A stretch of 64,000 nucleotides of DNA from Ecytonucleospora hepatopenaei. Its lineage: Eukaryota; Microsporidia; Enterocytozoonidae. The stretch spans positions 1 through 64,000 of the forward strand of contig JAPMUG010000004.1 in NCBI GenBank assembly GCA_026692725.1. Reading direction: 5' to 3'. A program made the translations under genes and the position numbers. Numbering within the stretch: the stretch's first letter is position 1; the number at the start of each line of letters is the position of its first letter. The notes under the pieces are model-generated. The model worked only from the letters and a program-made list of their open reading frames with translations. It did not search any database and was not told the DNA's origin. Positions 58,130 through 64,000 of the stretch are shown here, piece after piece.

Positions 58130-58396
58130 ATGTATTCACAAAATCCAGATGAACATAAAGTGCAGCTTGCCGAAATAACCAACAACACACCTGTCAAAAA
58201 AAGAGTCAAAGAATTGGATGAAATAGAAAAGTGTGAGTTTGCAGATAGTAGCGACTGTGTGTCGTTAGATTTAGAAAAAGAAAATGTGTGTTTTAGATAC
58301 AAAACCCAAAATAATTTTCCCTCCCAAAGTGATAGTGAAGAAAATAAAGAAAGTGATTATTTCACAGAGAAAGATATTTTAAAGTTATTAAAATAA
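58130..58396 (+). CDS. Hypothetical small acidic protein
   Basis: An 88-residue protein, not recognised. It is rich in Glu, Asp, Ser and Lys and probably disordered, with a NTPVKKR stretch (a possible TP phosphosite by a nuclear localisation-type basic run) and a helical end (TEKDILKLLK). CACCCC is 2 bp before the ATG, and only 43 bp separate it from the preceding stop, so it is likely a real gene. The role is unknown. Confidence 0.6.
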   Translation: MYSQNPDEHKVQLAEITNNTPVKKRVKELDEIEKCEFADSSDCVSLDLEKENVCFRYKTQNNFPSQSDSEENKESDYFTEKDILKLLK

Positions 58397-58614
58397 AAAA
58401 TGTTAATTTGTTTCTTATATCATTTTTATTTATTCTTAATTAAAAAATAACATGTAAATTCCTTTGTTTTCAAAACTTTTAGATAAATATTGGTTTGTGG
58501 TATTTATTCTAGTAAGAAACATGCTTGTTAACTTAATGTTATGTTTTAAAATATTTTAATTTTCTTAAAAACATTTAAATTTATAGAAAAATAAAATTTA
58601 TGCCTTAAAATAAT

Positions 58615-61242
58615 ATGAGAAAAAAACAGTATAGTTTGGAATCTAATGATACGTTTTTAAACATTTCCAAAAATACACATGAGAATACAAATGATAATCC
58701 AAATGAAAATACAAATAATAATGAAGACACATCTATAATAAATTTTAACACAGATGATATTTTAACATCCGAGGTAAATAACAAAAAGAATGCAAAAAAG
58801 CAAAAGTATAGTTCAGACGATTTTTTAAGTTTTAGTACAAGTGTAAACAATAAAATTGAAAGGGAAGAAATGCATGAAAATTCAAAAATAAATAAAATAT
58901 GTGAAGATTCAAAACAACTATCACACATTGAAATAGAAAGCAGTATGGAAAATTACAAAAGTAAAAAAATAAAAAGAAACTTTATTTGTGATACGCAAGA
59001 GCCAAAGGAAGAAAATACGCTTGAAAAAACAGACTCATTTATAGCGGATAGAAAAAGATGTTTGGAAGAAGGACTGACATACTATTCGCTGGAAGAAAGT
59101 AGCACAGTAAAAGACGTGAGTTTAGGAGAAGCTCCTCATTTAACATGCAAGGAAGAGCATGAATATGAGACGTATACAGTTACATCTGATACAGAAAAAC
59201 CAAACAAATACATAGAAACACATGCATGTGTTAATTTAAAAGACGAGTCCTCAGAAAAATGTAATGAAAAGAGCTTTATTGAATTTTCATCAGATGAAAC
59301 CTGCAAATTGATGGAAACAGAAAAAAATATTAAACGGCTTCAAAAAGGACGTAACTCTTTAGACAGTAAAAATAAAGAAATTTATGATTTTTGTAGCCTT
59401 TCAACGGATGTAGAAAAAAACACTGTAAATAAAGAAGAAAATTTAAAAAACAACCAAATGACTTTTGAAGATGCATTTGAAGAAGTTGCCATGACCAATC
59501 ATTTTAATATAGAATTGGAATCAAATCACTCTGAAAATCTTCCTAAAACACCTGAAAGATGGTTTTTACAGAATGTTTTTGGACTGGTAGATTTTAGATT
59601 TGACCAGGAGAAAATAATACAGGCTTCCCTTAAAAACGAAGATGTCTTTGTATTGATGCCAACTGGAGGTGGCAAGTCGCTTTGCTACCAACTGCCTGCA
59701 CTTATGGCTTATGGAATTACACTTGTTGTTTCTCCCCTTTTAAGCTTAATTCAGGACCAGGTAAATGGTTTGCTAAATAAAAATATTCCTTCTGCTGCTT
59801 TAAATTCACACATAACATCCACAGAAAGAGAGTTTATTTCCAGTACAATTTTAAACACGGATTACTTAAAAATCATATACGTTACACCTGAATTAATAAG
59901 AAATTCTTACAGCTTCAAAAATGTTTTGAACAGACTTTATGGAGAAAATAGACTTGCAAGATTTGTCATTGATGAAGCCCATTGCGTGTCTCAATGGGGA
60001 AATGACTTTAGGCCAGACTACTACGAGTTGAGACAGTTGCGTAATTTGTACCCAACAGTTCCAATCATAGCCTTGACTGCGACAGCTACAAAAAAAGTCT
60101 CTGAAGACATTCAAAAGACACTCCAGCTTAAAAATTTTCGCACTTTTAAAACATCATTTAATAGAAGCAATTTAACTTACAAAGTCATAAGAAATTGTTC
60201 CGATAAAAAGAACGACATTTTAGCATTTATCACTTCATATTATCCAAATAGTCCAGGCATCATATATTGTACATCAAAAAAAGACTGTGAGATTATCACA
60301 GAAAAATTACAGTCTGACTTAAAAATTGTGTATTATCATGCAGGACTTTCTAAAAACGAAAGGTGTAGAATTCAAGAACAGTGGAACGATGGAACATATA
60401 ACATAATAGTAGGTACTATTGCATTTGGAATGGGGATTGACAAGCCAGATGTTCGTTTTGTTATTCACTATTCCATTCCAAAGTCTCTAGAGGGCTATTA
60501 CCAGGAAACTGGAAGGGCTGGAAGAGATGGAATGGAATCAACATGTGTTTTGTATTATTCGTATGGAGATACAAAAATACATGAATTTTTAATTTCAGGA
60601 AGTGCAAACACTTCAAAAGAACAAAAAACAAGGTTAAGAAACGAATTGCAGAAGGTTATTGAATATTGTCAAAACAAAACAATTTGCAGAAGAAAAATGG
60701 TGCTGAAGCATTTTGACGAGGATTTCGATGAACGTAAATGCAGGGGTACCTGTGATGTATGCGCAACGAGGAAAAACATTAAAAGTGTTGATTATACAAA
60801 AGAAGCCAGGGAAATACACAAAATTCTAAAGGATGCAAATAAACATACCCAAATAACTTTAAATCAACTCTGTGACATATACAGAGGATCTAGCAATAAA
60901 AAAACAAAGGAAATTATTGTAAAAATGGGAAATATAAATTTTAAAGCTAACAAAAAGTTGAGCAAAGAAATATTGATGGAAATTATAATGAAAATGGTAG
61001 GTTTAGGTATTGTTGAAAATGTTGTTGAGAAAAAAGGGAAGTTTATACATAAATACATTAAAGCCAAAAATAGATTTATAAGCAAAATAGAAATACATGA
61101 AGAAAATAAAGAAAATGCTAACCATAACAATGTGGACAAACTTGTTGGAAGTGGGTCAATCTTTGACAAATATGTGGGTGAGAGGTATAAAGAGGAAGAT
61201 TTTTTTAGTGAGGATTTTAACCAATATGAACATGAATTATAA
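58615..61242 (+). CDS. SGS1: RecQ-family DNA helicase (Sgs1/BLM-like)
   Basis: An 875-residue 3'-5' DNA helicase acting in recombination and replication-fork repair. The first 310 residues are disordered and acidic. The helicase core begins at FGLVDFRFDQEKIIQASLKN. Walker A is PTGGGKS (Lys354), motif II is DEAH (453-456) followed by the RecQ aromatic loop CVSQWGNDFRPDY, motif III is ALTATAT, and motif VI is QETGRAGRDG. A zinc-binding RQC part follows (Cys ligands in CQNKTICRRKM and CRGTCDVC) with a winged helix to about residue 820. I see no HRDC domain after it. Confidence 0.94.
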   Translation: MRKKQYSLESNDTFLNISKNTHENTNDNPNENTNNNEDTSIINFNTDDILTSEVNNKKNAKKQKYSSDDFLSFSTSVNNKIEREEMHENSKINKICEDSKQLSHIEIESSMENYKSKKIKRNFICDTQEPKEENTLEKTDSFIADRKRCLEEGLTYYSLEESSTVKDVSLGEAPHLTCKEEHEYETYTVTSDTEKPNKYIETHACVNLKDESSEKCNEKSFIEFSSDETCKLMETEKNIKRLQKGRNSLDSKNKEIYDFCSLSTDVEKNTVNKEENLKNNQMTFEDAFEEVAMTNHFNIELESNHSENLPKTPERWFLQNVFGLVDFRFDQEKIIQASLKNEDVFVLMPTGGGKSLCYQLPALMAYGITLVVSPLLSLIQDQVNGLLNKNIPSAALNSHITSTEREFISSTILNTDYLKIIYVTPELIRNSYSFKNVLNRLYGENRLARFVIDEAHCVSQWGNDFRPDYYELRQLRNLYPTVPIIALTATATKKVSEDIQKTLQLKNFRTFKTSFNRSNLTYKVIRNCSDKKNDILAFITSYYPNSPGIIYCTSKKDCEIITEKLQSDLKIVYYHAGLSKNERCRIQEQWNDGTYNIIVGTIAFGMGIDKPDVRFVIHYSIPKSLEGYYQETGRAGRDGMESTCVLYYSYGDTKIHEFLISGSANTSKEQKTRLRNELQKVIEYCQNKTICRRKMVLKHFDEDFDERKCRGTCDVCATRKNIKSVDYTKEAREIHKILKDANKHTQITLNQLCDIYRGSSNKKTKEIIVKMGNINFKANKKLSKEILMEIIMKMVGLGIVENVVEKKGKFIHKYIKAKNRFISKIEIHEENKENANHNNVDKLVGSGSIFDKYVGERYKEEDFFSEDFNQYEHEL

Positions 61243-61244
61243 AT

Positions 61245-61730
61245 TTATTTTGTTTGTACAATAAAATGTTTGTTTGTTTGTTCAATTATGCATAAAATTT
61301 TGTTTTTATGTTTTTTGAGTTTGAATATCAGGTCTGATTTATCTCGTAAGAATGTAATAATACAAGAATTGTGTTTGTTCAGTTCATTAACTTGAAATCC
61401 AAGCTCAATAATTAGTATGTTTAAAATACGTTCAATTGAGTAAAGAAGAATGTAGGCATTATTAATGAATTTGGAGTATAATTTTGATGTTTTACTTTGC
61501 AGGTTATTGTTTGATGTTAAATTGTTTTTTCTGTTATTAATTAGGACTAAACTTTGTTTGAAAATGTTATTTACATCTTTTTCCAAAAAATAAAAAAATA
61601 TTTTAGAATTTATATAGTTTTTAACTAGTTGATTTGGCATTTGATCTTTTATTGTAAGTTTTTTGTAAATTGAGTTTTGTATTAAGTTGCAAATACAAAA
61701 ATATAATTTAAAAAGTAGCAATAAAATCAT
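61245..61730 (-). CDS. Hypothetical secreted protein
   Basis: A 161-residue protein with a hydrophobic leader (MILLLLFKLYFCICNLI) and a helical body with a hydrophobic segment in the middle (AYILLYSIERILNILIIELG). Two cysteines occur after the leader (HNSCIIT, ILCIIEQ). It has no recognised family. Its stop is only 2 bp from the stop of the convergent RecQ gene, so the two transcripts must overlap. Probably real, since the frame is Lys/Asn/Leu-rich like known genes here and the leader is clear. Confidence 0.55.
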   Translation of the reverse strand: MILLLLFKLYFCICNLIQNSIYKKLTIKDQMPNQLVKNYINSKIFFYFLEKDVNNIFKQSLVLINNRKNNLTSNNNLQSKTSKLYSKFINNAYILLYSIERILNILIIELGFQVNELNKHNSCIITFLRDKSDLIFKLKKHKNKILCIIEQTNKHFIVQTK

Positions 61731-61909
61731 AAAATTTATTATTAAGGTTAAAATATTTTTGTTTTTGAATTAAAATTAATTTTTAAATTGAAAAATTAGA
61801 ATTTTAATTATAAACTCTAAAATAAAAACACTGTATGTTTTGATTAAAAACACTGATAGTTTCAATACCTGTTTCAAAATATTTATAAAATTTCATTTAT
61901 GTGTATGGT

Positions 61910-63262
61910 ATGATAACAATTAAGAAAATTTTAGAAAATGACACAAAAGATTTTGAAATGGAAATAACAAAACAAATTAAAATGATTAAAGAAAAAGGAA
62001 AAAACAACAATAAAAAGAATTTTACACCAGAAGAAAAAAAAGAAATGCATAAGAAGCTGTTAGCTATGAAAGAATTTTTTGATAGTGAGGTAGTTTACGT
62101 TGAAGACATGAAATTGTGGGATACAAGTTTTAGAAAGGCCATTCTAAACATGTCGTGCATTCCAACAAAACAAAAATATTTTTTAAATGAAATAATTTTT
62201 GCTAATTTATCTGATCTGGTTAAAATACACAATGTTTTTTTAGGAGAGTATCAGAAGAAACATTTTGAAATTTTAAAAAGACACAATAAATCAAAAAACC
62301 AGGAAACAGATAAGAGTTTAAAAAATAAAAGAGAGTTTATAATTCCAACAAATGAATTTGTTAATTGTTATGATTTAGAATACGCAAGTTTAGATCTTAC
62401 TATTTTTATAAAAGCAGTGGGTGCTTATATCAGATATATAGAAAACTTGCCAAGTGCAGTTTACGAATTTGAGTCACTAATGCATAAAAATGAGAAATTC
62501 AAAAAGGCAGTAAATGATTGGTTTAAAAAGAATAATGTGATTGAATTAGGTTACAGACACTTTTTTTATCGCCCGACTTCAAGAGTAGTTCGATATGGTA
62601 TTTTAAACGATGCAATAGTAAAGCATGAAACAAATCCAATTAATTTACAATGTTATAAAATTGTTAACGAATCGTTAGGACCAGCCATACAGGTATTGGA
62701 TTTAAAGTTTAAGGAAAGAAGCAGTTTTTTTAATATTTACAAGCTTATGAATACATTTGTATTTAGCGAAAAGAACTTTTCTATGTTTAATCTTAAACTT
62801 ATGGACCAAAGAACAAAAATTGAGTTTAATCAACAGCTAATTACGAAAAGTTCAGTTATAAAGCCAGCTTCATTTAAAGATATTTTTGTAATAAATAACA
62901 TTATGCTGATATGCAGAACACGAGAAACACAGTTTGACAATATTACAATAGATGAAAAGCCAATATTTTTATCAAAATATGAAATGACAAAAGAAAAGAT
63001 TTCTTTTTTTGATATGTCAGACAATTTAGAAAGGTACTTTCCTATTTATTTTGTACAGAAAGAAACACTGGACATAAAAGCAATTTATTTTACAGATACA
63101 TATTCAAGAGAAAGTGCATATGAACTGTTTAAACAGATGCTTAAAATGCAGTGCCAAAATGCAAAGAATATAATGTTTTATGTAGAAAAAACAACAGATA
63201 TGAGTGTGACTTTAAAGAAATATTATGCGTATTTCAGGTGTATGGGGAAAGTGAAGAATTAG
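61910..63262 (+). CDS. Rho guanine-nucleotide exchange factor, DH-PH part (frame broken)
   Basis: A 450-residue frame that fits the N-terminal part of a Rom1/2-type RhoGEF, which activates Rho1 for wall synthesis and polarity. The DH domain covers about residues 50-245 (EVVYVEDMKLWDTSFRKAIL, FANLSDLVKIHNVFLGEY, AVGAYIRYIENLPSAVYEFE). A PH-like domain follows to about 440, ending in ESAYELFKQMLKMQ. The frame then runs into a stop at 63260-63262. Coding continues at once in the -1 frame (63238 onward) with a CNH-like domain. ATG 61910 is preferred over the upstream GTG. Confidence 0.72.
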   Translation: MITIKKILENDTKDFEMEITKQIKMIKEKGKNNNKKNFTPEEKKEMHKKLLAMKEFFDSEVVYVEDMKLWDTSFRKAILNMSCIPTKQKYFLNEIIFANLSDLVKIHNVFLGEYQKKHFEILKRHNKSKNQETDKSLKNKREFIIPTNEFVNCYDLEYASLDLTIFIKAVGAYIRYIENLPSAVYEFESLMHKNEKFKKAVNDWFKKNNVIELGYRHFFYRPTSRVVRYGILNDAIVKHETNPINLQCYKIVNESLGPAIQVLDLKFKERSSFFNIYKLMNTFVFSEKNFSMFNLKLMDQRTKIEFNQQLITKSSVIKPASFKDIFVINNIMLICRTRETQFDNITIDEKPIFLSKYEMTKEKISFFDMSDNLERYFPIYFVQKETLDIKAIYFTDTYSRESAYELFKQMLKMQCQNAKNIMFYVEKTTDMSVTLKKYYAYFRCMGKVKN

Positions 63263-64000
63263 AGCAAAAAGCAGACGAGCCTATTGTTTTTGAAAGTTCA
63301 AACCTGTCAAAAGGTGAAATGGAAAATATTGAAATAGGCAATAAAAAAGCAGAGGAGGTAGTTTCTGTAAATACATCAGTGGTTGAATGGAATGTGGGAA
63401 TGGATATAAAAAATGATTATTTGGTCAATGAAACAAAGGCAGTTAAAGAAAGAGAATCTTATTTTAATAAAAATAGTTCAGCATTTCAATCATTTAAGAA
63501 CACACTCTTTGAAAAGTTTTATTTAGAAAAGCACAGAGGTAAAAAAGAAGATGGGAATGGTTTGCCTTTAGAAGAGGAAATAGTGGAGGAAAGTGATGAA
63601 AAAACCATAGCAAAAGCAAATTGCTGTGGATTTGTTAAACCAAGTGATTTTTTTACAATCGACATAAGAATAGAATGCGAGAAAAAGATAAAAAATGAGT
63701 CAATGACCATATTTTCAACAAAAAATGGTATTTTTAAGACGATGAATGGATCAATGATTAAATTGTGGAATAAACCTGCTAAAAAGTTTCTTTATGATAA
63801 TGAAAACCAGATGTTGATATATCAGATAGAAAATTGTGTGTATATTTCTGCATTTACATCAAATTCAACAAGCATAAAACCACAAAAAATAAACTTGAAG
63901 ATTACAGATTTTTTTATAGGGCAAACGAATGAAAGAACATATTTAGTATTGACAATAAAAGGAGATTATAACTTTTGCTTGATGTACGTGTTATCGGTGA
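63238..64000 (+). CDS. RhoGEF, CNH-like part (partial, cut by the window end)
   Basis: An open frame from 63145 to the end of the window, one base behind the DH-PH frame. From about 63690 it resembles the citron homology (CNH) propeller: IFSTKNGIFKTMNG, then NENQMLIYQIENCVYISAFT. Before that is an acidic linker (EEEIVEESDEKT). DH-PH-CNH is the normal order in fungal Rom-type GEFs, so the two parts most likely belong to one gene with one missing base or a -1 frameshift in the overlap 63145-63262. Reading as a separate gene from the ATG at 63319 is less likely. Confidence 0.65.
   Translation, partial: MYGESEELEQKADEPIVFESSNLSKGEMENIEIGNKKAEEVVSVNTSVVEWNVGMDIKNDYLVNETKAVKERESYFNKNSSAFQSFKNTLFEKFYLEKHRGKKEDGNGLPLEEEIVEESDEKTIAKANCCGFVKPSDFFTIDIRIECEKKIKNESMTIFSTKNGIFKTMNGSMIKLWNKPAKKFLYDNENQMLIYQIENCVYISAFTSNSTSIKPQKINLKITDFFIGQTNERTYLVLTIKGDYNFCLMYVLSV

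Noticed and set aside
63233..63262. Spliceosomal intron explaining the RhoGEF frame change
   Set aside because: CAGGTGTATG does not match the GTAAGT-type donor used by microsporidia, and no branch-point/acceptor pair is evident.

Overview
The window is the left end of a very AT-rich chromosome from a microsporidian, an obligate intracellular parasite related to fungi. The evidence is eukaryotic core genes (histones, gamma-tubulin, COPI and adaptor subunits, RNA polymerase and proteasome subunits) that are intronless, shortened and tightly packed, often with a CCC element immediately 5' of the ATG. I do not assign a genus. Region 1 (1-2079) is the chromosome tip: about 1.48 kb of heterogeneous CTAA/CTAAA telomere (TTAG/TTTAG on the other strand) joined directly to 20 copies of a 30-bp palindrome-bearing repeat. 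Region 2 (2080-17617) is subtelomeric, with long gene-poor spacers, an 8-bp satellite, a decayed minus-strand gene, and a lineage-specific secreted protein (5717-6916) with a broken second copy (about 12303-13474) next to an inverted copy of its own upstream flank. The other genes there are a gamma-glutamyltranspeptidase and two predicted secreted or surface proteins. Almost every gene in this part carries an N-terminal hydrophobic signal, so it looks like a secreted/surface zone facing the host. Region 3 (18129-64000) is compact core genome, with most spacers between about 2 and 200 bp and genes on both strands. Ribosome production: SDA1, RPS28, NOB1, RPS15, RPL26, MRD1 and a UTP18-like propeller. 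Chromatin and transcription: H2A, H2B, SPT4, RPB6, RPB8 and a minimal SPT7-like protein. RNA processing: tRNase Z, TRM4, a CstF64/Rna15-like protein, CAF40 and a box C/D snoRNA candidate. Membrane traffic: delta-COP, beta-adaptin, Sec9/SNAP-25 and a Ufe1-like SNARE. Proteolysis: RPN6 and a Doa10/MARCH-type E3. Cell wall, lipid and polarity: a Sel1/Skt5-like protein, LCB2 and a RhoGEF. Genome maintenance and division: a RecQ helicase, a Rad60-like protein, cyclin B and gamma-tubulin. Two tRNA genes (Leu-TAA and Glu-CTC) lie in this part. The window ends inside a RhoGEF gene whose DH-PH and CNH-like parts are in different frames. The most notable items are the unusual telomere and its hairpin satellite, the box C/D snoRNA whose guide matches the LSU rRNA P-loop, the duplicated secreted protein with three SUMO-consensus motifs, and the RhoGEF frame break.
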